Assembly (NCBI GenBank): GCA_937978655.1
Contig: CALJUX010000012.1
Location: 30,807 to 94,806 of the forward strand
DNA from: an uncultured Chromatiaceae bacterium
GTDB taxonomy: Bacteria; Pseudomonadota; Gammaproteobacteria; Enterobacterales; Alteromonadaceae
DNA: 64,000 bases
Direction: 5' to 3'
A model generated the notes under the pieces. The model saw only the letters and a program-made list of their open reading frames with translations. It had not been told where the DNA came from and made no database searches. The translations under genes were made by a program, and so were the position numbers. This document shows, piece after piece, positions 16,336 through 24,923 of the stretch. How positions within the stretch are numbered: the stretch's first letter is position 1; each line of letters opens with the position of its first letter.

Positions 16336-18906
16336 TTAACGCATTAAACTCACTTCGGCAATTTCCAGTGCGTTATTGCCATCGCTCGGGACTAGCAACT
16401 GCCACTGCGTGCCCTGTAGCTGCGACAAATCACCGAGGCTCTGGCCCTGATGCGCAAGCTGTGCCGGCATAAAAGTCGGGTAGGCTTGGGTCAGCAGGGT
16501 GGGCGTGGCTTGCAGTGCGCTCAGTGGTACCAGCTGATAACGCCAGTCGGGGCTCGCTTCTAGGTCAATACCAAACGCCAGACCGTCTTTGTTCAGCAGC
16601 GCAAAGCGCACCGGCAGCTTTTCTTTCACTGCACGCATCTTAATAGCGACCTTAGTGTACCCGGCTAAATCGCGTTGCGTCAGCCCCATCACCGCATGGG
16701 TTTCGGTGCGCAGCAACGGCAAAGGCGGTTGTTGCCAGTCCGGCGTTTTGGCCGGCCGTAGCCGTAATGCCAGGCCCTGCTGACGCTCGCCAGCCAGCCA
16801 TTGCTGAGTGACTTGCGCATCTTTTGGATAGAGCAAAGTGGTCTGGTCGACGCGCGTATCAAACAGCGGCACTGCAGCGCCGGGTTGTTGCAACAAAGTG
16901 CTGAAATGATGTTGCGGGTTTTGCGGGAAATCCCAGTCCGACGGCAGCGCTTCGACCGCGCCAGGGAAACTCAGCGTCTTGCTATTTTCTTGTAGTACCA
17001 GCTGATATTGCAGCAGACCGCTTTGTGCTGGCAACTTCAGCTTGGTGCAATAGCGGCCTAAATCTTCCGCTTGCATCGCTTGTTGCTGTACCTGACCTTC
17101 ACCGGCGAGCCGGTAATACAGGCTGACTTTCAGGCCGGATACCTGAGAGGCAGATAACTGAGCACAGACCGGCAGCGGCTGGTCGATGGACCATTGGCGC
17201 AGCGGTTGATGGACCAGCAGCGCCGGTTTGGCCATGATTTCCGGTAATAAAAACGGCCGCGTTGAATTTGGCGTTGGCTTTTGCGCTTGTGCCAGCAGCG
17301 CTGCTGTTTTCGCCAGCAGATAACGGCCTGGCGTCAGTGTCACTAAGCCGTTTTTCGCGGCCAGCTGAGTGCCATCTGCGCGTTGTAGCAGAAAATTTTT
17401 GCCCAAATCGGCCAGCTGAATCGTCATGTCACGCGCACTGACCGACAGCCGCACCGCTTCGCGTTTTAAGCTGGAGTTCTGGTGCGGGTCGTCCAGTTCA
17501 GTTGCATCCGGATACACTTCCAGCTGCCATAAGCCAGCTTGTTGTTGGTCGAGAAAATAAGCGCCGCTGCCTTGATATTGCACCAGCGGCGAGCTGCCGA
17601 CACCGGCGATATGACGAAGTTGGTCTGCATTCACAGGCTTATCAGTCGTGCTATTGCTGTGATAAAAACGGCTGCCGTTATTCAGGAGCGCCAGACCGCG
17701 CACTGGGTCTAACGTGATATTCAGCGCAGCACCACCAAACTGATTCGATGCCGGATAAGCCCCGGTATCCGCGCCGCGTGGCAGGCCACGAAACACCTCG
17801 CCGGCAATTAAAAAGCTGATGGCTTTGGCCGGGGTGTACAGCAAATTTAAATAGTGCGTGTTGTATTCAGCATTGCTGGCGGCAAGCGCGGCCGGGTCGT
17901 AGGCAAATTGCGTGGCCCATTGGAAACCAGCAGTGCGGAAACTGCGCGCCATCGCCGGGTACAGCAGCGGCGCTTTGACATCGGCGGCATCAAATTCGTA
18001 AATCATCCGCGCTTTGCCGGCGCATGCCGCGATGTCTTTAAACGGGTTGTGATACTGGGCGACTGAACCCAGCACATTGCTCTGCAGGCTGCTGTATTTC
18101 AGTAATCCGGTTGGATACCACTGAAAAGACACACCATCGATATTGCTTTCACATAGCGCTTTGACAAATTCCGGCCAGTTACCTTGTTCACTGCTGTTGT
18201 AAAACAATGGCTTAGTGACACCAGCGTCGCGCATGACCTGGATCAGGCCGTTGACATAAGCCGTCACCGCGCCGGCGTCGGCGTGTTTCGGTTCGTTAAA
18301 CAGCTCAAACGCCAGAATATTCGGGTCTTTGGCGTAGGGCACACCATCGCGGTTTTTATGTGCCATCAGCTGCGTTAAATAGCGCTTTTGCGCTTGAATG
18401 GCATCAGCTTTTTCGTTCATCTGGTTTTTGCTGTACAGCACGGAAAAACCAGGCTCTTGCGGGTCCGGCGCCGGATAACCGCTGCCCCACCAGCCAATCG
18501 GCGTCACGACGGCTTTGATGTTGTAGCGCTTCAGTTCTGAGAGCAAAAAATCAAACAGCTGCAGATGCTCGTTGTTCAGCAGATTGCCGTCGCGGTCACT
18601 GATTAAACGGTCCCACAAATGGATGCGGTACGCCGTCACACCTAAACGCGCCAGATGCGCCACATCCAGCCGGATCATCTCCTCGTGCGACAAGCCCATA
18701 GCTTTGACCGAACGATAACCAAAGGCAAACGGCAGGCTGTAGTTGGCGCCAAACAGCGCCACTTCTTCCGCTTTGCCTTGCGGTGACGCTGCGCTGGCAG
18801 CACCGGTCTGATACCAGATACCGTCTTTGACATAAGATTCGCTGGCGGTGGCGCTGAGTGACAGCGCCGCCAGTGTCAGCAGTGTTTTTGGCTGGAACCG
18901 CATCAT
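16336..18906 (-). CDS. secreted glycoside hydrolase, GH5-like (clan A)
   Basis: An 856-residue exported protein. Signal peptide to about residue 20, then a TIM-barrel region with IHLWDRL, the acid/base motif FELFNEP (about residue 205) and a probable nucleophile Glu in MIYEFDAAD. This NEP...E layout is that of clan GH-A enzymes, nearest GH5. The second half is beta-rich and lacks recognised motifs; it may hold carbohydrate-binding modules. Placed within a galactose operon, an endo-acting galactanase or galactosidase role is a guess. The ATG at 18906 overlaps the symporter stop (TGATG); upstream GTG codons are less likely. Confidence 0.75.
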   Translation of the reverse strand: MMRFQPKTLLTLAALSLSATASESYVKDGIWYQTGAASAASPQGKAEEVALFGANYSLPFAFGYRSVKAMGLSHEEMIRLDVAHLARLGVTAYRIHLWDRLISDRDGNLLNNEHLQLFDFLLSELKRYNIKAVVTPIGWWGSGYPAPDPQEPGFSVLYSKNQMNEKADAIQAQKRYLTQLMAHKNRDGVPYAKDPNILAFELFNEPKHADAGAVTAYVNGLIQVMRDAGVTKPLFYNSSEQGNWPEFVKALCESNIDGVSFQWYPTGLLKYSSLQSNVLGSVAQYHNPFKDIAACAGKARMIYEFDAADVKAPLLYPAMARSFRTAGFQWATQFAYDPAALAASNAEYNTHYLNLLYTPAKAISFLIAGEVFRGLPRGADTGAYPASNQFGGAALNITLDPVRGLALLNNGSRFYHSNSTTDKPVNADQLRHIAGVGSSPLVQYQGSGAYFLDQQQAGLWQLEVYPDATELDDPHQNSSLKREAVRLSVSARDMTIQLADLGKNFLLQRADGTQLAAKNGLVTLTPGRYLLAKTAALLAQAQKPTPNSTRPFLLPEIMAKPALLVHQPLRQWSIDQPLPVCAQLSASQVSGLKVSLYYRLAGEGQVQQQAMQAEDLGRYCTKLKLPAQSGLLQYQLVLQENSKTLSFPGAVEALPSDWDFPQNPQHHFSTLLQQPGAAVPLFDTRVDQTTLLYPKDAQVTQQWLAGERQQGLALRLRPAKTPDWQQPPLPLLRTETHAVMGLTQRDLAGYTKVAIKMRAVKEKLPVRFALLNKDGLAFGIDLEASPDWRYQLVPLSALQATPTLLTQAYPTFMPAQLAHQGQSLGDLSQLQGTQWQLLVPSDGNNALEIAEVSLMR

Positions 18907-20468
18907 CACCACCACACGCTATAGAACACTACCAACACCAAGACGACCAGCGCCAACGACAGGCTAAAACCTTTGCTGGTGTCAAAGCTGATGTCGTTCA
19001 GTTCCACCGCACCTGCCTGATTTTTATTGCCTTGCAACAGAGACACCACGATAGCCAGGCCCAGACACAGCAGGAACACCAGACCAACCCGATCCATAAA
19101 CGGCAGCGCCGGCCAGAACTGGTAAAACAGGAAGCTGAATACCGCAGAACCGACCGCAGCCAGCAGCGCAGCATCGGCGGTGGTTTTTTTCCAGAACATG
19201 CCCATAAAAAACAGCACCACAATGCCTGGCGTAAAGAAGCCGGTAAATTCCTGAATATATTGGAACGCCTGGTCAAAATCACCGAGCAGCGGTTTGGCAG
19301 TAAAGAGTGCAATCAACAGCGACAGCAAACTGACGGCGCGGCCGACTAACACATAATGCTGCTGGCTTTCGCTTGGTTTGACCTGCGCATATAAATCCAT
19401 GGTGAAAATGGTGGCCACTGAGTTGGTCATCGACGCCAGGCTCGACAAAATCGCCGCCACTAAAGCCGCAAAAATCAGGCCCTTCAGGCCAGAAGGCATC
19501 AACGCCATCATTTGTGGATAGGCCTGATCTGGTTTAGCTAAATCCGGCAGGATCAGCACCGCAGCAATACCCGGTAATACCACAATCACCGGCATTAACA
19601 GCTTCAGAAAGGCGGCAAAAGCGATACCTTTTTGCGCTTCACGCAAGCTGGATGCGGCCAACGCGCGCTGGATAATATATTGGTTAAAACCCCAGTAACT
19701 TAAGTTCATCACCCACATACCACCAACCAACACTGAAATGCCCGGCAGGCTGGCATAATGCGGATTGTCCGGACTTAAAATCATGTCGAATTTTTCCGGC
19801 GCTTTGGCAAGCAAAGTGTCAAAACCAGCCAGTACACCAGCGCCGGCGCCAATCATGTTAAGCGCCAGATACGACATAAACAGGCCACCGAATACTAAAA
19901 GCACCACTTGCAGAATGTCGGTAAAAGCCACGGCTTTAAGGCCGCCATACAGTGAATAGCTGACTGAAAATAACGCCAGTAGCGCCATACTCCAGAACAG
20001 GTCAATGCCAGTCAGCGCATTCACCGCCAAAGCACCCAGCCACAGCACGGCCGTTAAATTGACAAACACATAGACCGCCAGCCAGAAGATGGCGAGTGTG
20101 GTACGGACGCGGTTATCAAAACGCTGCTGCAGGAACTGCGGCATCGTATAGATTTGTTTTTTCAGGAAAATCGGCAGGCAATATTTACCGACTAACATCA
20201 GCGTCAGCGCCGCCATCCATTCATAGGATGCGATGCCAAGACCAATGGCATAACCCGAACCGGACATACCGATGATTTGTTCGGCGGAGATATTTGCGGC
20301 AATCAACGAGGCGCCAATCGCCCACCACGGCAGGCTGTTGCCGGCCAGAAAGTATTCGTTGGTATTTTTCTGATGGCCTTTTTCTTCGCGCGACACCCAA
20401 TAGGCGACGAACAGCAGGCCGAGGATGTAGACGACAAAAATCGCCATGTCGAGTGTTGATAAAGTCAT
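18906..20468 (-). CDS. Na+/sugar symporter, SSS family (vSGLT-like)
   Basis: A 520-residue inner-membrane protein with about 14 hydrophobic segments. It carries the SSS family features: NEYFLAGNSLPWWAIGASLIAANISAEQIIGMSGSGY near the N terminus and GLKGLIFAALVAAILSSLASMTNSVATIFTMD later, a close match in style to Vibrio vSGLT, the Na+/galactose symporter. It likely imports galactose or glucose with sodium for the Leloir enzymes next to it. AGGA before the ATG supports the start. A hairpin lies 30-50 bases upstream, between it and galM. Confidence 0.92.
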   Translation of the reverse strand: MTLSTLDMAIFVVYILGLLFVAYWVSREEKGHQKNTNEYFLAGNSLPWWAIGASLIAANISAEQIIGMSGSGYAIGLGIASYEWMAALTLMLVGKYCLPIFLKKQIYTMPQFLQQRFDNRVRTTLAIFWLAVYVFVNLTAVLWLGALAVNALTGIDLFWSMALLALFSVSYSLYGGLKAVAFTDILQVVLLVFGGLFMSYLALNMIGAGAGVLAGFDTLLAKAPEKFDMILSPDNPHYASLPGISVLVGGMWVMNLSYWGFNQYIIQRALAASSLREAQKGIAFAAFLKLLMPVIVVLPGIAAVLILPDLAKPDQAYPQMMALMPSGLKGLIFAALVAAILSSLASMTNSVATIFTMDLYAQVKPSESQQHYVLVGRAVSLLSLLIALFTAKPLLGDFDQAFQYIQEFTGFFTPGIVVLFFMGMFWKKTTADAALLAAVGSAVFSFLFYQFWPALPFMDRVGLVFLLCLGLAIVVSLLQGNKNQAGAVELNDISFDTSKGFSLSLALVVLVLVVFYSVWW

Positions 20469-20493
20469 AACCTATCCTGGATTTTCCTGTGAT

Positions 20494-20511
20494 CTCCCGC
20501 TATGCCGGGAG
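20494..20511 (-). promoter_or_regulatory. intra-operon hairpin between galM and the symporter gene
   Basis: CTCCCG-CTATGC-CGGGAG forms a GC-rich stem in the 72-base gap upstream of the symporter. No T-run follows on the minus strand, so it is more likely an mRNA-stability or partial-attenuation element than a full terminator. Confidence 0.45.
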
Positions 20512-20540
20512 TTTGTTGTTATAAATTTCAGCCTTTGGTC

Positions 20541-21581
20541 TTAACTAAAACGGTAAAAAATCTGCTGCTGATACAGCTCGCCCGGCCTGAGCACGGCCGA
20601 TGGAAAGTCTGGCCGGTTTGGTGCGTCCGGGAAATTCTGCGCTTCTAAACAGATGCCCTGATAAGGCGCAAAAGGGGCACCTAAATAGGTGCTGACATAA
20701 ACCTGCACACCGGGCTGGGTAATGCGTAGTTCCAGCGCGCGTTGCGCTGCGCCGCGGCCGTGACTAAGTCTGGCCTGCAGTGGCAGCGTTTCCTTTGCTG
20801 GCTTCACGACAAAGCAATGGTCCAGCCCATGCGGCAAATCAGTGCTTTGCCGGCACCAAGGCCCAACGGCTTTTGGTGTGCGAAAATCAAACTCATGCCC
20901 GCTGACACTGCGCACTGCGTCCGGCAGCGGAATACCGCGCTCGTCGACTGCCAGATACTGCTCGGCCATTAACTCTAACTGATGCGCTGCAAGCGCTTCC
21001 ACTGTTTGTTGCGGCGCCAGGTTAAAGTAACAGTGATTGGTCAGGTTGACGACGGTTTCGGCGTCTGTAGTTGCAGTGAAACTGAGCTGTAATTCGCCGC
21101 CAGGCCGGCCCAGACTGTCAATAGAATCAACCACCTGCAGGCGCTGCTGCACTCTCAAAGTACCGGGAAAACCCTGGTCGCCATTGGGGCTTATCAGTTC
21201 CAGTAGCAAGCTGTCGGCGCTGTGCTCCAGGACTGTCCAGACGCGCTGCGCAAAACCTTGCGCGCCGCCATGCAGGCAATGCGGTGGCTGACTGGCGCTC
21301 AGCTGATGCTGCTGGCCCATGCTATCGGTATAACAGGCGCCGGCGATGCGATTGGCATACCGGCCAACACTGGCGCCCAGTGCTGCGCTGTCGGTCAGAT
21401 AAAACTGTGGGTCGGCTTGCGACAACGTCAGCTCCTGACCGTGCAGTTTGATGCTTTGCACACGAGCGCCATAAGGCAACACTGTGACTGTGAGGCCACC
21501 GCTGCAGCTGATGGCGTGTGGCGTCAGCGCTGTTGGCGTCAGTTGCAGCGCCAGCCGCTGCGCGGCGACCAGCGCGTTCAT
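20541..21581 (-). CDS. galM: aldose 1-epimerase (galactose mutarotase)
   Basis: A 346-residue enzyme that interconverts alpha and beta anomers of galactose for galactokinase. Family features: LPYGARVQSIKLHG, ASVGRYANRIAG, HCLHGGAQGF (catalytic His), NLTNHCYFNLAP (second His), the aspartate region HGLDHCFVV and the C-terminal catalytic Glu in GICLEAQNFPDAPN. The ATG at 21581 overlaps the galK stop (ATGA). The frame extends 60 more codons upstream within galK, but that extension reads as a shadow. Third-last metabolic gene of the gal block. Confidence 0.94.
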   Translation of the reverse strand: MNALVAAQRLALQLTPTALTPHAISCSGGLTVTVLPYGARVQSIKLHGQELTLSQADPQFYLTDSAALGASVGRYANRIAGACYTDSMGQQHQLSASQPPHCLHGGAQGFAQRVWTVLEHSADSLLLELISPNGDQGFPGTLRVQQRLQVVDSIDSLGRPGGELQLSFTATTDAETVVNLTNHCYFNLAPQQTVEALAAHQLELMAEQYLAVDERGIPLPDAVRSVSGHEFDFRTPKAVGPWCRQSTDLPHGLDHCFVVKPAKETLPLQARLSHGRGAAQRALELRITQPGVQVYVSTYLGAPFAPYQGICLEAQNFPDAPNRPDFPSAVLRPGELYQQQIFYRFS

Positions 21582-22753
21582 AAAGCGCGGGCTCCGGCGC
21601 TGGCCTGACACAAGTAAAAAGTTGGTTCCAACTGATGCGCCGCCGGGTAGACCTGGCTTAAATGCTGGCACACCGGCTCGACTAAATCGGCTGGTAACAG
21701 CGCGACCACACAACCGCCAAAACCACCGCCGGTCATCCGCACACCGCCACGTTCGCCACAAATCGCAGCAACTTCAGCCACCAGAAAATCAATGGCCGGC
21801 ACTGTGATAGCAAAATCGTCGCGCATCGACTGATGCGACTGCGCCATCAGTGCGCTTAAAGTTTTGATATCGCCGCTTCTGAGCGCCACAGCTGCGGCTT
21901 CAGTGCGGTTATTTTCGCTGATGACATGACGGGCGCGGGCATAAATCAGCGGGTCGAGCTGGCTATTCGAAGCTCCCAGTTGCGCTGCTTCTAACTGTTC
22001 CAGCGTGACATCTCTAAGCGCTTTGACACCAAAAAACTTCGCCGCTGCTTCACACTGTTCCCGCCGCTCGTTGTAAGCGCTGTCGACCAGGCCGCGTTTG
22101 ACGTTGGAATGGATGATTAATACCTGTAACGACTCCGGCATCGGTACCGTCTGATAATCGAGACTGCGACAATCCAGCAGCAGCGCCTGACCGGCTAAAC
22201 CGGCGGCACTGACCAGCTGGTCCATAATGCCGCACTGACAACCGGCAAACTGATGTTCAGCCTGCTGACCATTGAGCGCATTGTCGCGTGGCAACAGTGG
22301 CGCGCCTGCCAGCGTACTGAGACCAAGCCCCAACACCATTTCCAAAGACGCTGACGAGCTTAATCCGGCGCCTTGTGGCACGTTGCCGCCGACCACCAGC
22401 TGACAGCCTGGCAGCGTCAGACCGCGTTGCTGTAGACCAGCCACCACACCACGGACATAATTAGCCCAGCGCGGTGTCGACACAGGCTGGATAGTTTCAG
22501 TTAAATCAATCACATGCAGCTGCTGATAATCCGCCGCGAAGATTTCAATCTGGTTTGAACCCGGCACCAGGCGGCTGGCCAGCACCGTTTCAAACTGAAT
22601 GGCGCAGGGCAGCACAAAACCGTCGTTGTAGTCGGTGTGTTCGCCAATCAGGTTAACGCGCCCCGGTGCACTGAACAGCTGCGTGGCGTCCGCGCCAAAT
22701 TCGCGCTGGAAAGTTGTTTTGACCATGTTCTGAAGAGCGCCGGACAGACTCAT
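21578..22753 (-). CDS. galK: galactokinase
   Basis: A 391-residue GHMP kinase that phosphorylates galactose to galactose-1-phosphate. It has the galactokinase signature FSAPGRVNLIGEHTDYNDG, the ATP loop PQGAGLSSSASLE, the catalytic Asp region CGIMDQLVSAAG and the C-terminal MTGGGFGGCVV. The start overlaps the galT stop (ATGA), with AGGAG seven bases upstream, so the two are translationally coupled. Confidence 0.97.
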   Translation of the reverse strand: MSLSGALQNMVKTTFQREFGADATQLFSAPGRVNLIGEHTDYNDGFVLPCAIQFETVLASRLVPGSNQIEIFAADYQQLHVIDLTETIQPVSTPRWANYVRGVVAGLQQRGLTLPGCQLVVGGNVPQGAGLSSSASLEMVLGLGLSTLAGAPLLPRDNALNGQQAEHQFAGCQCGIMDQLVSAAGLAGQALLLDCRSLDYQTVPMPESLQVLIIHSNVKRGLVDSAYNERREQCEAAAKFFGVKALRDVTLEQLEAAQLGASNSQLDPLIYARARHVISENNRTEAAAVALRSGDIKTLSALMAQSHQSMRDDFAITVPAIDFLVAEVAAICGERGGVRMTGGGFGGCVVALLPADLVEPVCQHLSQVYPAAHQLEPTFYLCQASAGARAL

Positions 22754-23850
22754 GCTGTGACTCCTGTTGCTGCCTTTTTATAATGAGTGGCCGGCAAATC
22801 ACGTAAGCGCGCGGCGGCCTGTTCCGGGGTCATATCACGCTGGGTTTCAGCCAGCATTTCATAACCTACCATAAACTTTTTCACGCTGGCGGAGCGCAGC
22901 AGCGGCGGATAAAAATGCGCGTGCAGCTGCCAGTGGTCGTTTGTCGCTGACGTGTTATCAGTGACGCCATATGGCGCACAGTGCCAGCCCATCGAATAAG
23001 GGAAAGAGCACTGAAACAGATTGTCGTAACGAATAGTCAGTGCCTGCAGAATTTCCGCGAGGCTCAATTGTTCCGCTTCAGTCAACTGTTCCAGATGCTG
23101 CACGGCGCGCTTGGGCAGCAACAGCGTTTCAAAAGGCCAGCTGGCCCAATACGGCACCACCACCAGCCAGTCGGCATTGTCCAGTACCAGCCGCGAGCGG
23201 TCAGCCAGTTCCAATTCGGCGTAGCGCTGCAATAAATTCTTGCCATGTTTGGCCAAATAAGCCGCCTGCTGTGCATCTTCGCGTGCCGGCAGCGTCGGAA
23301 TGCCTTTACTGGCCCAAATCTGGCCATGCGGATGCGGATTGGAGCAGCCGTTAATGGCGCCTTTGTTTTCAAACACCTGCACCCAGCCGTAGTCGCGTGA
23401 TAAATCCTGATATTGGCCAATCCAGCATTGGATCACCGCCTGGATTTCGCTGATGCTCAGTTCCGGCAGCGTTTTGCTGTGATCCGGTGAATAGCAGATC
23501 ACCCGGCTGCAGCCTTGTTCGGCCTGTAATTGCAGCAAATCTTCCTGATTGAACGCCGCATCCGGCGTCTGGGTATTCAGTGCAGCAAAGTCGTTCTGAA
23601 ATACAAAAGGACCCTGATACTTTGGGTTGTGCGCGCCGTTGATCCGCACGTTGCCCGGGCACAGATAACAAGTTTCGTCATAGGACGGCTGCACGCTGTT
23701 GTCGGCCGCTTCGACCTGGCCTTGCCAGGGCCGTTTGGCGCGGTGCGGCGATACCAGCACCCAGTCGCCGGTCAGCGGGTTGAGCCGGCGGTGCGGGTGC
23801 TCGACTGGATCAAAAGTAGTGTGCTCAGACAAGGTATGAACTTCAGACAT
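22750..23850 (-). CDS. galT: galactose-1-phosphate uridylyltransferase
   Basis: A 366-residue enzyme of the HIT superfamily that swaps UMP between UDP-glucose and galactose-1-phosphate. Catalytic motif NPHPHGQIW is present, with the uridylylated His between the prolines. Zinc-ligand features (CYLCPGN...) and the domain-opening RRLNPLTGDWVLVSPHRAKRPWQG are intact. Of two in-frame ATGs (23856, 23850) the second is better placed relative to GAGGAAA. It overlaps the galE stop by eight bases and the galK start by four. Confidence 0.97.
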   Translation of the reverse strand: MSEVHTLSEHTTFDPVEHPHRRLNPLTGDWVLVSPHRAKRPWQGQVEAADNSVQPSYDETCYLCPGNVRINGAHNPKYQGPFVFQNDFAALNTQTPDAAFNQEDLLQLQAEQGCSRVICYSPDHSKTLPELSISEIQAVIQCWIGQYQDLSRDYGWVQVFENKGAINGCSNPHPHGQIWASKGIPTLPAREDAQQAAYLAKHGKNLLQRYAELELADRSRLVLDNADWLVVVPYWASWPFETLLLPKRAVQHLEQLTEAEQLSLAEILQALTIRYDNLFQCSFPYSMGWHCAPYGVTDNTSATNDHWQLHAHFYPPLLRSASVKKFMVGYEMLAETQRDMTPEQAAARLRDLPATHYKKAATGVTA

Positions 23851-24910
23851 CAGCATTTTCCTCTGCAGCGCCGCCAGTGCGATAGCCCTGCGGATTTTGT
23901 TGTTGCCAGCGCCAGGTGTCGCTGACCATATCAGTTAAATGGAGTTTGGCCTGCCAGCCCAGTTGTTGCAGCGCTTTGCCGGCATCGGCATAACAGGCAC
24001 TGACATCGCCGGGGCGACGTGGCGCGAAAGTCAGTGGAATGGGGTGGCCCGACACCTGGCGGAAGGCTTCGACCATATGCAGCACCGAATAACCCTGGCC
24101 GGTGCCGAGGTTAAACAGGTGGTGGCCGGGGCTGTTGTGTAGCTGTTCCAGCGCGCGGACGTGGCCGTCGGCTAAATCCAGCACATGGATGTAATCGCGC
24201 ACGCCGGTGCCGTCTGGCGTCGGGTAGTCGTTGCCAAACACGGTGAGCGCCTCACGCCGGCCAACCGCGACCTGGCTGATAAATGGCAATAAGTTGTTCG
24301 GGATGCCTTGTGGGTCTTCACCGAGCTGACCCGACGGGTGCGCGCCGACCGGGTTGAAGTACCGCAGAACCACCGCAGAAAACGCCGGATTGGCCGCGTT
24401 ATAGTCGGCGAGGATTTGCTCAACCATAAACTTACTGCGGCCATAGACACTTTGTGGTCCGGTTGGCGATTGTTCGGTCAGCGGCAGGCTCGCCGGGTCG
24501 CCGTAGACTGTCGCCGACGAGCTGAATACCAGACTGTTCACCTGATACTGCTGCATCACATTCAGCAGCGTCACAGTGCCGGCGACATTGTGCTGATAAT
24601 ATTTCAGCGGTTCGCGCGCCGATTCACCAACTGCTTTTAAGCCGGCAAAGTGGATCACGGCATCAAAGTTTTGCCCGGCTGCGGCGTTGTTAGCAAACAC
24701 GGCAGCCAGTGCCGGGGCATCACAGATATCCAGCTGGTGAAAATCAAAGCTGCCGGGCAACCCCTGGCTTAAATTACTAAGCCGCTTTAATACTTCGCTT
24801 TGGCTGTTACTGAAATTATCCACCAGCACCAGCTGATGGCCGCGTGCCATCAGGGCCAGCGCGGTGTGAGAACCGATATAACCGGCGCCGCCGGTCAGCA
24901 GGATTTTCAT
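23843..24910 (-). CDS. galE: UDP-glucose 4-epimerase
   Basis: A 355-residue SDR enzyme that converts UDP-galactose to UDP-glucose. The Rossmann motif TGGAGYIGSHTA, the SSATVYG loop and the catalytic YGRSK are all present, as is the RYFNPVGAHPSG signature. A GGAG site stands eight bases before the ATG. It opens the gal block: 14 bases separate it from the end of the beta-galactosidase gene. Confidence 0.97.
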   Translation of the reverse strand: MKILLTGGAGYIGSHTALALMARGHQLVLVDNFSNSQSEVLKRLSNLSQGLPGSFDFHQLDICDAPALAAVFANNAAAGQNFDAVIHFAGLKAVGESAREPLKYYQHNVAGTVTLLNVMQQYQVNSLVFSSSATVYGDPASLPLTEQSPTGPQSVYGRSKFMVEQILADYNAANPAFSAVVLRYFNPVGAHPSGQLGEDPQGIPNNLLPFISQVAVGRREALTVFGNDYPTPDGTGVRDYIHVLDLADGHVRALEQLHNSPGHHLFNLGTGQGYSVLHMVEAFRQVSGHPIPLTFAPRRPGDVSACYADAGKALQQLGWQAKLHLTDMVSDTWRWQQQNPQGYRTGGAAEENADV

Positions 24911-24923
24911 CCGTGTTACTCCG

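Noticed and set aside
21582..21761. 60-codon N-terminal extension of galM
   Set aside because: Lies inside galK; the extension is unlike any mutarotase, and the ATG at 21581 overlaps the galK stop as in the other coupled genes.
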